Origin: Heterostelium multicystogenum
Lineage: Eukaryota; Evosea; Eumycetozoa; Acytosteliales; Acytosteliaceae
NCBI GenBank assembly: GCA_003667245.1
Contig: RCNN01000318.1
Span: forward strand, 1 to 26,034
Direction of reading: 5' to 3'
Length of the DNA: 26,034 nucleotides
The position numbers were made by a program, and so were the translations under genes. Under the pieces are notes generated by a model, which searched no databases, had not been told where the DNA came from, and saw only the letters and a list, made by a program, of their open reading frames with translations. Shown here piece after piece: positions 10,095 through 20,733 of the stretch; position 1 is the stretch's first letter, and each line of letters begins with the position of its first letter.

Positions 10095-12854
10095 ATGAAT
10101 AAGAAATGGTATCAGAAACACTTTGGTACCAGGTGGTTCGTCGCATTTCGACATTGTATGGTGGTCGTTGTGACATGTATTTGGGTCTTTGTTCCTCACC
10201 ATTATTATGCTGGTGCTGTTATCATTGCACCGGTGTTCGCATGTGTCATTGGAGCTGCACTCTCTTCGTGGACGATCATTGCAAATGCCGCGTCTCTCGT
10301 GTACGCCAGTATGATCTCGTCGCTTTTTTCCTTTTTACTTACCGTCATTATTCCGCGCGAATACTACTGGATCATGTTCATCTTGGTGGCGATCTTTGTG
10401 TTTATTTTCACTTCGTTTTCAAATCTGCGGCGCTGGCTCACCTTGAACACCGTGCGTAGAATGCTAGTCGACACATCTACTAATCTGTTCTTCACGCAGT
10501 CGATGAATAGGGAGCAGAAGTTTGAATTGTTTGGCAGCAAATTATTTGTGGACTCGCCCTGCTCCTGGCGGCGGTCGTTGTCAACATGGTACTGCCAACA
10601 CTCGCCAGCCGTATGTTTATAACGCAGGTTGAGAAGGCTCTGCGATGGATGAAGATATACTATCGTGGAGTTGGTGGAAAGCTCGTGGCTAGCAGTGTCG
10701 ACGCTGCTACACAATCGCTCAAGAACCCAATGTCAGAATCAAGTGCAATCGACCAGGTGTGGCTGATGAAGCTACCACTCGCAAAGAAAAACACTAAGCC
10801 AACAACGGAGGATATTTCTCCGGAGGATGCAGAGATCATTAATGGAATGGCAACAACGACTTTGGAAAACAATGTCACCACCGACCAGCTGAATGAAATA
10901 GAGATACGGCTGGTCAGCGAACTTAACAAGCTATCAGCCCTCTTCAGTGAGACTTCTCAGGAGAGATGGAATCTTCATCTTCTTCCAATGTACGACCAGC
11001 TACTTGCCACGTTCGAAACAAACTTCAAACAACTGACTTCTCTCAAACTGGCGATTTCCAAAGGATTCACTACACCAACTAGTAGAAAAATCATCGGTCC
11101 GATGACTCCATCGATAAACCTCATCATTGAAGAAGTGTATCATCAAATTCTTCTCATGATGGATATCCTAGAATATGGATACAAGCGGTCCGACATCTCA
11201 AACTCAGCTAATGAAGCAAACATCAATATCCCAACTCAACTCAACGTATCGCTACAAGCAACAGAAGAGATGGTTCGTCAGTCGAAAATCTCATACCGCC
11301 AACTCATTACAGTGATTCAGAGTAACGAAAATGAATCAACACTCTACTTGGATGACATCACTCGTGCGCAATTCTGCATCAGTGGTATAATGACCATAGC
11401 AAAATCACAGCGTGCCTTCGTCGAGACCATATATACTATTAACGAAAACAGACGTCGCTATCCTATACAGCTAGAAATTCTTCTTCATGGTGGCTGGTTT
11501 ATCATTAGTTCGTTTCCTAGATATATTTACTCTTTTGTCACCTACTTTACCGATGACAAGAGCACCAGTGCAGCATTCAAACTAAAGTCCATGTTGGTCA
11601 ATACATTTATTATTAATAATCGCTGGCATTTCCCACTGCAACTATGTATTGCCTACATTTCTTGTCTGATTCCAATGTACTACATTGATGGCTACAAGAT
11701 TGCAAGCAATTTCCAGATAAAGTCCCTCTGGGCTGTTATATCTGTTTCGCTCGTTATGGCTCCGTCCATTGGTGCAACAGTAACACGTTTCATACATCGT
11801 TTAGTTGGTACTATACTTGGTGCTGCAATGGGTTTGCTGGTATCTTTCATTGTAAAAACAGATACCAAATTCAGTTCCTGCACGAGAGGTTGCTCTTTTG
11901 GTCGGTACATTCATATGGATCCTCCCCAGTTCTTTCATTCAACAACAACCACAATTCACATATGGTGGAATGGTAACTGGCTTTACTTATATCATTATTG
12001 TATTTGCACCATACCAAACTGGTGTTTTTAATGAGATGAATGCGGTTGTCCGTACATTCATGTTGGTCATCGGTCTCGGATGGATCATCTTGACAGCCTT
12101 TGTCATTTTCCCCTTCTTTACGTACAGATCATCCAGACCCAATCTCTATAAAATTTCCCATCAAATGGTTAAATCATTCACTGATATAGTTCGTAGTGCT
12201 CTCCAGCTTGAATTTGGCACTGTTGATCCAAACTCTACGCCTCCAGGAACAGGAGCCGGTGAAATCAATATCGATATTGGCAAGAATAGTGAAAGATATA
12301 AAGAGATTATGGAAACCATAAGAACGGTGAGATCCTCCATTAACAAAGAAAAATCACTGCTACTGGACATAAGATCAGAGTTACTTTTCAGACCGAAACT
12401 TTTCGGTGGACGATCGCTTCATTTTAAAAACTTTGTTGATATCATCGATAGTCTTTCATATCTCTATACAGGACTGGTAGCAACGGAATCATCTCTTCGC
12501 AGCAGATTCAGCGAGACATTGATACTCTCCATAAGAGACATAGGCGAGCCAATCAAAGCAATGCTCATCGCCACTATAAAAATGGACAAAACACTTGGAG
12601 AATTCTTTGCCTCAAAGAAAAAGAAATCAATTGATGCAGAAATCGAAGAGTATGAAGCACAATTAGCTAAATTCGACCAGGATATTAAAGCATTCTCCAT
12701 TCCACTGATTCACGAAAGAGCTTGCGCACTATCCGACTCCAATGAACAAATCATAGCATCGGAAGGAATTCAGTTAGGATCTGCCATTTTCAACATTATG
12801 GAATTCGTTCATCAATATAAATATGTTATAAGGAATTCAACTTTAATCAAATAA
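10095..12854 (+). CDS. FUSC-family (fusaric-acid-resistance-like) polytopic membrane protein
   Basis: About 919 residues if two compensating frame changes are accepted. There is a hydrophobic module at about residues 15-115 (CMVVVVTCIWVFVP, AGAVIIAPVFACVIGAALSS, Y-W-I-M-F-I-L-V-A-I-F-V-F-I-F). A further segment CGLALLLAAVVVNMVLPTLA follows about residue 150. A long hydrophilic, helical middle region comes next, then a second hydrophobic module (FPLQLCIAYISCLIPMYYID, AVISVSLVMAPSIGATVTRF, GTILGAAMGLLVSFIV, GGMVTGFTYIIIVFA, TFMLVIGLGWIILTAFVIFP) and a helical cytosolic C-terminus. Two multi-helix modules separated by soluble regions, with the R-x-x-G-T-x-x-G-A-x-x-G pattern, are typical of FUSC/aromatic-acid-exporter-like proteins. 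The substrate is unknown. The frame changes near 10540-10550 and 11865-11890, each inside a predicted hydrophobic or conserved stretch. The chosen ATG follows an in-frame TGA with no earlier ATG. Confidence 0.75.
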
Positions 12855-12962
12855 CAATATCCAGGAGTTCCATCAACAATATAATTACAATAAATGAAAT
12901 CATATTATTGCTTTTTCCATATCTCTAAATTTTATTTTAAATCTATCCAGTCCTGTTCCAAT

Positions 12963-14960
12963 CTAATCCAGATATTTCTTTAAATATTGATTGACTTTTT
13001 CGGGGTTGGATCTACCTTTGGTTTGCTTCATAATTTCACCGACAAAGAATTTGAATACTCTTTGTTTTCCAGATTTATAATCGGCTACCTCTTTTGGATT
13101 GGATTCGACAATCGAGCGACAAAGTTGCTCAAGTGTAGAGTCGTCGGAAATCTGAGAGAGTCCCATGCTGTCCACCAGAGACTTAACTGACATTCCATCT
13201 TTATTTTGCTCCTCATCCAAAAGCTTTGGTATAATCTCCTTTCCAGTTCTCGAAGACAAGTATCCTTGCTCAACGAGATCAACCAATTCTGCAAGCTGGG
13301 CAACTTGCAATGGACATCTGTCAATTGTTTCGTTTTTTAGATTCAGCCATTCAAATACTTCTTTCAAAATCCATGGCATCACCTTCTTTGCTTGTCTGTT
13401 CTTTCCGCCATATCCAACTACATCTTCAAAGTACTTTACTATACGTCTGTCCTCGACTAAAACAGCAGCCTCTTGTGCTGGTATTTGATATTGTGCTACG
13501 ATTCTCTGCAACATTTGCTCGGGCAATTCGGGCAAGGTTGCTGCCAATCGGTCGATGGTCGATTGCTCCACTCTAAGTGGGGGCAAATCAGGCTCAGGGA
13601 AGAATCTGTAATCGACCTCGTCCTCCTTAGTTCTCATATGGAATGTGGTTCCAGTCACCTGATCGTAACCACGGGTCTCACGAGTGATACGTCCGCCCGA
13701 CTCGAGAATATCAATCTGTCTCTTTGCTTCTGCGTCAATGGCTCCAGTGATTGCCTTTATCGATATCATATTCTTCAACTCCACACGAGTGCCATACTCC
13801 GCTTGTCCAGCAGGTCTGACACTAATATTGATATCAGCACGCATCTCACCCAACTGCATATTAGCGTCGCTGGTTCCAATGTGTTTCAGCAGTTGTTGAA
13901 GCTGTTTAATATAGGCACCAACTTGCTCCGATGATCTAAAGTCAGCCTCACTGACAATCTCCATCAAACCAATGCCAGCACGATTCAGATCTACCAAAGT
14001 ATAATCAGACGATTGATCGTGTATCGACTTTCCACTGTCTTGCTCCAACTGAATATGTGATATTCTAATCTTATGTTGTCTTCCATCTTTTAGATTCAAA
14101 GTTAAACTACCATTCTTTACAATTGGTTCTATATACATATATAATGTTTATAAGTAATCATTAGATTGTTTAACATCATCATCATTATCTTAATCATAAT
14201 GAAGATGATGAAGATGAAGATGACCGATTATATTGAAACATACGATGATATTGAGTAATTTGATAACCTTGAGGTAAATCTTGGTAAAAAGTAATGTTTA
14301 CGATCGAAATAAGAGTATTGATTGATGGAAGCACCAATGGATAAGCCTGTCTTAATGGCTTGCTCAACACATTTCTCATTTAAAACTGGTAAAACACCAG
14401 GAAATGCGGCATCAATGAATGATACTCTGCTGTTTGCTATACATCCATCTAAACTTCCTACATTTAAACTATCTACAATACCCAATAATAATAATAATAT
14501 ATAATTAGCAAATCAAAGCTTCAGATAAACAATCAAACAGATAAACAATCTAACAAACAAACAAGTACATACCAGAGAATAACTTTTCATTCGACTTTAT
14601 CTGAGCGTGAATCTCAACACCTACCACCAGTTCATATAAACTATTACTTTTTGTTTTAATCAAATCATTCTTATTATTATTATTATTATTATTGATGTTA
14701 TTACTATCTACATTGACTCTATTACTATTACTAGTGATATTGTTACTGCTAACACTATTCAATAATGATGTATATGATCTTCGACCTATGGTCATTGATG
14801 AACTACGACAACCATCTTTACAAGCAAGTATAGTTGGAGTCCTGTCTAAGCTTAAGTTGCTTGGAACAGATGAGAACGCGGACGATGCTGATAAAGTTGA
14901 TAATCTGTATAAACCAAAACTATTTTGTTTACTATATAGATTTATAGTTTTCTTCAACAT
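12963..14960 (-). CDS. gatB: aspartyl/glutamyl-tRNA amidotransferase subunit B, mitochondrial
   Basis: GatB is the tRNA-binding subunit of GatCAB, which converts Glu-tRNA(Gln) to Gln-tRNA(Gln) in organelles. Exons are 14960-14573, 14472-14244 and 14128-12963, with introns of 100 and 115 nt (both GTATGT donors). About 593 residues result. Residues 1-100 are a presequence-like, Ser/Asn-rich extension with an Asn run from a TTA-type repeat (14671-14695). Family motifs follow in order: [49 protein letters not shown] across the second splice, [41 protein letters not shown], and the YqeY-like tail ([20 protein letters not shown]). One frame break in exon 2 disappears if the A5 run at 14286-14290 is A4, which restores [13 protein letters not shown]. 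The gene is convergent with FUSC, leaving 108 bases between stops. Confidence 0.95.
14671..14695. repeat. (TTA)n coding microsatellite in gatB
   Basis: Trinucleotide run that encodes poly-Asn on the minus strand within the low-complexity N-terminal extension of GatB. Confidence 0.7.
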
Positions 14961-14975
14961 TATTAAAATTAAACA

Positions 14976-14998
14976 GATCAGATAATCTAAATCTGATC
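14976..14998. promoter_or_regulatory. GATCAGAT inverted pair in gatB promoter
   Basis: GATCAGAT (14976-14983) and its reverse complement ATCTGATC (14991-14998) flank a 7-base AT spacer, 16 bases upstream of the gatB ATG. The same octamer recurs at 15716-15723, 15779-15786, 15839-15846 and 15844-15851 before the LMBRD2 gene. Confidence 0.35.
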
Positions 14999-15014
14999 AT
15001 TTCAATCATCAAAA

Positions 15015-15197
15015 ATGAACGAACGAAAATGGGAATGCATTAATCAAATGCTTAGTGCTAAAATTCATGACCACTTGGAAAAAAAAACAAAACAACACTT
15101 GTTTACCCCTTTTGAGCATCAAGGATATGATTATCACTACATTGTATACGACGTGGTAGATTTCGGAGTATATCAAAGTTGCAGAATATTCTTATAA
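15015..15197 (+). CDS. hypothetical small ORF, 60 codons
   Basis: An uninterrupted ATG-to-TAA ORF, divergent from gatB (start-to-start 54 bases). The predicted protein begins M-N-E-R-K-W-E-C-I-N-Q and ends V-Y-Q-S-C-R-I-F-L. It is mixed in composition with a Tyr/His/Val-rich middle (HQGYDYHYIVYDVVDFGVYQ), no signal peptide and no TM. Composition is less AT-biased than the DNA that follows, which favours real coding or a decayed gene fragment. I do not recognise it, and no intron joining it to other ORFs was found. It could be the remains of a larger gene. Confidence 0.35.
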   Translation: MNERKWECINQMLSAKIHDHLEKKTKQHLFTPFEHQGYDYHYIVYDVVDFGVYQSCRIFL

Positions 15198-15878
15198 TTT
15201 CAATTCATGATTGGCTTGGCAGAATAGATCTATTCTGAAAACCAACACTGTTTCATTAATAATAATACTATCTCAATAAATTTGCAAAATATAAATGCAT
15301 AAAATAAAAATCATAAAAAAAACTAAAATAATTTGAAATTTATAGTTGAATCAAGGCTCCAAACTAACGGTCACATCAAAATAGAATACCCCCACATTCA
15401 CACTCACCACCCTACTTTTTCACCACGTTGAGTATCTAAACACAACGAATGCACTACTAAATTTTCATATTATTCATATTATTAATTTGATTTTCTTTAT
15501 TGTTATTTATTATTGTTATTATTATTTTTGTTACTTATTCACACACTCACAACATCATTTTTTACGTTTATTCTTCTATTTATTTATTTGTTATTTGTTA
15601 TTTATATTTATATTTATATTTATATTTTGATCAGTAAAATTACTTTTGTATTATAATATAACATCAACAATAAAGTTAATTTAACTTTATTAGAATTTAA
15701 AGTTTTGCTAATCAGATCTGATCATTTAGAGAAATCAGACAGACCATACCCCTAATCAATCTAACAATCGATCAATCAATCTGATCAAATCGGATCTTAT
15801 CGAATCGTCGAAAGTAGAAGTCAGTAGTTAGTTAGTTAGATCAGATCAGATTAGTTTTATCCAATTATAGTTAACAAC
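15198..15878. other. LMBRD2 upstream region with simple repeats and palindromes
   Basis: AT-rich spacer. Contents: a (TTTATA)n tract (15601-15627), an 11+1+11-base perfect inverted repeat (15669-15691), a 12-bp palindrome ATCAGATCTGAT (15711-15722), and several GATCAGAT/ATCTGATC copies up to 15851. The last 100 bases are less AT-rich and probably form promoter or 5' leader. Confidence 0.5.
15669..15691. repeat. 11-bp perfect inverted repeat, 1-base spacer
   Basis: Left arm AATAAAGTTAA (15669-15679), spacer T, right arm TTAACTTTATT (15681-15691). It lies 188 bases before the LMBRD2 start. AT-only except one G and one C, so its significance is uncertain. Confidence 0.6.
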
Positions 15879-18197
15879 ATGTTTCATATGTATGCCAATA
15901 ATTGGATTATGCTCTTCATTGAGCTAATCGGTGTTGGTGCTGTTGTATTTGTGGCAATGAAGCAATATGTCTCGTTTAGAAAGACACCTATCTATGCTTT
16001 ATCCACTGCTTTCCTTGGATGGTATCTGTGCTTCAATATCGTATTCTTGGTGCCCCTAGATATCACTGCTGTAACTATCTAAACCTACATAGACTAGACC
16101 AGGCTAGTAGACAGGATGGTTGATATTAATATGCTTTTGATGTTATTCTTTTAGACAATTCACGGCGATTGTATTAATACAGTTACAAACCCTAATATTA
16201 CCTATTGTGACGCTGGCAACTCAACACTATGCGATCCTTCAGCTTGTCCTGAACCAATCAGCTATCTACCAGACGTCATTATTGTGAATCAGTGGAATAT
16301 TTTATATTGGGGAACGTTCGTTCTGTCTTGGCTGGTCTTCCCCATTCTCCAGACATATTCTGGCACAGGTGATTTTCGTTTTCGTGGACGTTTGATGCGT
16401 GCCATCAAAGACAACGTTATTCTCTACTCATTCATGGGTATTGCAGGTCTAATCACAGGTGTCGTTATCATAGCTGCATCACTTAAACCCATTCCAGCTC
16501 TCATACAGTCAATCTTTACCATATTGAATGTCTACGGTCTGGTTCTTGTTGTAGTAACAATGGGATTTGGACTTGTCGATGTACCAAGAAATCTGCTCCG
16601 TAAGAGCAACCACTACAGAACACTGAGACACTACCGTGTTCAAGCACACGCACTCAAGATAGAACTCGAAGAATCCACTAAAAAACTTGAGGATCTGCTT
16701 CGTCTTATCAAAGCAACCTCTGACCGTGCAGGAGAATATCATCCCTATCGTCCATACTTGGATATCATCATTTCAAAAGTAAGAAGCATGAGAAACAAGT
16801 TTTTAGAATCCAGCACTAACATTGTCTGTTCATCCACAACAGTGTCCTTTGGAATTTGATCAAATGGAAGCAGAAGAAATAATATGACTGAAGAAGATAT
16901 TACATATCAAAAGGTTGTCGATATGCACGCAAATTTGATGGACTACACTCACGAAGCAGAGCGTGCCGACACCTGCTATAAAAGACTACTTGGCAAAGCA
17001 TTTGCCACCGAAGATATTATTGCAACACTAGAGAAACCATCAGATTTGAGAAACAACAGAATCGAATGGAGCTTCAAAAATGCACCAACCAACCCAACCA
17101 AAGCAAAATGGGAATACTACTGGCATATCTTTATCTATCCAAACTTCTACAAAGTACTCGGTGCTTTGTGCGCTATCATGTCACTCCTTGTTGTTTGGGC
17201 AGAGATTTCACTTGCCTTTTCATCTGATAACCTAAAGGATGCCAAGTCACCATTTGCCTTGATTATAAGTCATACCTCTGCATGTAAGTATATCAACCAC
17301 TAAATATAATGCCCAAACAAGATAACTGACCTCTTAATCTGACAGCATTGAATGGCTTGGGATTACAGATCTTTTGTTTCATCCCACTTTTATATATGGC
17401 ATTCTGTGCCTATACGACTTTGTTCAAGATTAGAATTTTCAATTACTATCGATTGGTTCCACAGCAACAGACAAATTCACTCAGTATTATGTTCAGCTCT
17501 AATTACTTGGGTAGATTGGCTGCACCCCTCTCATATAATTTCTTGCAAATCTGTGGATTGAGCGGCAGTAACTTCAAACAAGGCTATGGGTGACATGAAT
17601 GCATTCACACTCGCTAAATTCAACATCTACTTCCCATTCATCGTTGTTTTCGTGTGCTTTATCCCATTGTTCCAAATTCATACACGTATTGCAAGCATGT
17701 GCTGCATCAAATCACTGCGTACCACCACCGACACCTCCGATGCTGCCGCCGAGAAGGGATCAAAGATTTTGAAAGAGGTTCGTGAGACTCAAGTCGAAGG
17801 TGTGCCTCCACCCAAGACAAGAATGTCCATCATCAAGGACATTATCACAGGCAAGAAGACAAAGACTACAAGCTCACCAAAGGACGGTGCCGAGGTCAAG
17901 CGACCCTCCTACAAGCCACCTCCCCCCAGATCCACCGTCATGATGGGACTGTCTCGCGACTATACATCAAAGAGTGGAACTACCTTCAAATCCACGAAAA
18001 ACGAAAACAATGCAATATTAAATATGGGCATCGACAACGACAGCAAAAACAGCTACAAGTCCATCAACAACGACCCACTCATTCCAAAATCAAACGCCAA
18101 GCTAGAGTCCAATACAAAAGTAAACTATTGGGATAAGCTTAACTTTAAATATAATCAAGACGATTCTGATGACGATATAGAAATGGGTAAATTTTAA
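15879..18197 (+). CDS. lmbd2: LMBR1 domain-containing protein 2 homologue
   Basis: Polytopic membrane protein of the LMBR1/LMBD family. Animal LMBRD2 is linked to GPCR signalling; the amoebal role is not known from sequence. Exons are 15879-16070, 16155-16778, 16843-17283 and 17346-18197, with GT-AG introns of 62-84 nt; about 702 residues. Recognisable blocks: FLGWYLCFNIVFLVPLDITA (first TMs), a Cys-containing loop, D-V-I-I-V-N-Q-W-N-I-L-Y-W, VFPILQTYSGTGDFRFRGRL, G-F-G-L-V-D-V-P-R-N-L, W-E-Y-Y-W-H-I-F-I-Y-P-N-F-Y-K, LLVVWAEISLAFSS, AYTTLFKIRIFNYYRLVPQQ followed by Q-T-N-S-L-S-I-M-F-S-S, and RLAAPLSYNFLQICGL. The C-terminal tail is cytosolic, basic then acidic (D-D-S-D-D-D-I-E-M). Two one-base breaks, A3 at 16877-16879 (one A missing) and A3 at 17576-17578 (one A too many), compensate each other. 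Confidence 0.93.
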
Positions 18198-18367
18198 ATA
18201 TATATCACTAAATAAATCTAAATAAATATAAATAATAATAATTTTACAAATACTTTGAAATTTGCAAATTTAATTAAAAAACGAACGAGTCCAAATGAAG
18301 AAATGTCTATAAGATTGACATTTAACAATTCTTAATTGTAAACAATTATAATTACATGTATTTATAA

Positions 18368-20733
18368 ATGGATGTAGATGATGACATTGTCATCACTTTA
18401 AATGAAAATGATATAGACAAGTATATAGAACTGAGAACTAGCCAACTAGAACAAGAACAAGAACAAGAACAAGAACGAGAACGAGAACGAGAACGAGAAC
18501 GAGAACGAGAACAAGAACTAGAACAACAGCAACATAAAGAGCAGGGAGAAGCGTATATACTTGATCGACAACCCGAAATAACAAAAGATGAAGCAAATGA
18601 TATAGTTGCTGAAATTGAAGAAGAAGAAGAACAAGAACAAAATGGAATAGAGACAATGCAAGAAACTATGTTAGTCAATAGTGTTGCAGTTCCACAAATT
18701 GAAGAAGATGAAGAAGTAGTAGAAAAAGAAGTTAAAGTAGTTAAAGATAAACAAAAAAAGAAAAGAAAGAGTATTACAAATGATGAAAAGAATGTAATGC
18801 TACAACCTCAAACAACTGAGCTACAACAACAACTACAATTACAATTACAGCAACAAACAAATCAACAGATTAGTTCGACGATTTATCAACAAAACAATAT
18901 CAATTGGATGTCGGTTGAGAAATGCTTTCATCAGCTAGTGTCGCAACACAGAGACGAAGAGGCATTCAAGCTAATCGATGCACTTTTGCATACTGTACCT
19001 TTGCCAATGTATCTTATGTCTTCGATTCTACGATTGTTGACAGAGAAGGATTTGGAACTATATAACTCACATCTTAGAGATCACTTTTATTTCTTACCGA
19101 AAGCACTGAGGCTCCACAAAAAGGAAGCTGTACGTATCGCTGCATGATATCTCTCTTCTTAGCAACATCATTAGCTAACAAATCGACTCAATCATCAACC
19201 ATCTCTAGCCCAATCAATTACTGACACATTTGCTCTCTTGTGATATGTATAACAACGACTTGAACTCATGTTTAGAACATTCTGAAATGTAATCATCAAA
19301 CCTCTTCCAAACCAAACTACAATAGAAACGAACTAACCAATGATCACATTATGTTATAGCTTAATCTCGCAATTGGATGTTGAAGACTATCCGCTGGTCA
19401 TTGCATACTCTGGAATATTAAACTTTATTAAATGGGAAAGAACATTTAAATCAATGAATAGCAACCTTTCTACCAATACAATCTATCAACTATCCACCCA
19501 TAAAAAGAAGAAAACACATCATCATCACAATAGTACTAAAAGCAGCAGTAGCAACCGTAGTAGTAGTAGTAGTAGCAGCAGCAGTAAAGACAATGATAAT
19601 GATGACGAAGCCAATGGCGAAGAGAACGAGATCAAAAGACAAGAGCTTCAAACCTACTTTGATAGATCATTCAACAGGATGAAATCAGCTCTCAATATTT
19701 TACCTTCATTAGACTATTTGATTACGCCACTTTGTAAAGTATGTTAACAAGTTGTAACAACTTCTATACCTAATTCCTTCAATTTAAATTCGATGGACTA
19801 TCGAACTTACACTGCAATGCAATGCAATATCCTACATGTACTAACTGCATGCTTTATATCAACAGATGGCAATCTACAAAAAAGACAAGAAACAATGCCA
19901 AGAGCTTCTGGAGCAATTTCTAATTAATAATCCTACGAATCCCAATGCCTATTTATTGTATGGATCATTTCTATTGGAACACTATAAGACTTCAAAAGTA
20001 AAAGATATCAAACATTGTTTCTTGCAGTTGATAAAATTGGACCCAATGTCAAACTATGCTATTGCAGTCTTAACGGAACTCTTCAATGAGAAGAATCTTG
20101 ACATCACTTCGATTATGGATATTTATTGGAATAGATTCCAATATGTACCTTTTGATACCAATATTTGGCTGGCATGTGCAAATCTCTTATTCCAAAGTAC
20201 AATCATTGTCGACAACCGATCATCTTCTAAAACAACTACTTCATCATCATCTTCCTCATCAACATCATCTTTGTCCAAGTCTTCATTTAAACCATCATCT
20301 TCATCTTCATCCAACTCATCATCTTCATCATCATCATCTTCATTTTCATCAAGATCATCATCGTCACCCTATAGGACCGACCCAAAAATCATAAATCAAT
20401 GGGACAAGGAAAGTAAACAAAGATTCCTTAAACTATTTGATTCACCTTCAATCGACTCATTGCATGGTATGTTGTTCTTCCAACCTCCAAGTACAATTTT
20501 ATTTCGACTAATAATGAATTTCTAATCATTCTTTTATTTGAATATATCTATAATACAATGTAGAACACTGTGTTGCATATAAAATGATATGTTACTATAT
20601 CATCACAAAGAGAAATGATTATCATTCTGAACTTCTTGCCTATTTAAATAAGTCCAAAATCAATAGTATCAAAGCAACATTTAAATACAAATATAGACTC
20701 AATCTCAAAGATTTCCAATTGGAGAACTACTGA
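18368..20733 (+). CDS. TPR-like protein with charged repeats, possibly TAF1A/Rrn11-like
   Basis: Four exons: 18368-19129, 19360-19738, 19866-20466 and 20564-20733; about 636 residues. The N-terminus is highly charged: an (EQ)n/(ER)n run at about residues 28-51, acidic stretches, then K-K-K-R-K, which could be a nuclear signal. The folded part begins at W-M-S-V-E-K-C-F-H-Q-L-V-S-Q-H and is all helical with TPR/HAT-like spacing, e.g. CQELLEQFLINNPTNPNAYL, Y-G-S-F-L-L-E-H-Y-K-T, LIKLDPMSNYAIAVLTELFN and YWNRFQYVPFDTNIWLACAN. It is interrupted by Ser runs (about 19545-19590 and 20240-20366) and a Lys/His run. The arrangement recalls TAF1A of the RNA polymerase I factor SL1, but this is a weak resemblance. 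Exon 4 (Y-Y-I-I-T-K-R-N-D-Y-H-S-E) was found by splicing CAT-G to AACAC. One extra base before the first splice (perhaps A5 at about 19118-19122) breaks the frame. Confidence 0.7.
18449..18519 (+). repeat. hexanucleotide coding repeat (GAACAA)n then (GAACGA)n
   Basis: About 12 tandem GAACRA hexamers. They encode Glu-Gln then Glu-Arg dipeptides, with a switch from A to G at the fifth base of the unit part-way along and back again at the end. Such a tract is likely to vary in length between strains. Confidence 0.85.
20240..20366 (+). repeat. (TCA/TCT)n coding microsatellite, poly-Ser
   Basis: Imperfect TCA/TCT/TCC trinucleotide run encoding a long Ser-rich linker in exon 3 of the TPR-like gene. 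Confidence 0.75.

Noticed and set aside
13473..13934. Plus-strand 153-codon ORF inside gatB
   Set aside because: Antisense shadow of a strongly conserved GatB exon with no features of its own.
18352..18678. Minus-strand ORF rich in Ser-Arg/Ser-Cys repeats
   Set aside because: It is the antisense of the Glu-Gln/Glu-Arg hexamer tract of the plus-strand gene; the repeat keeps all frames open.
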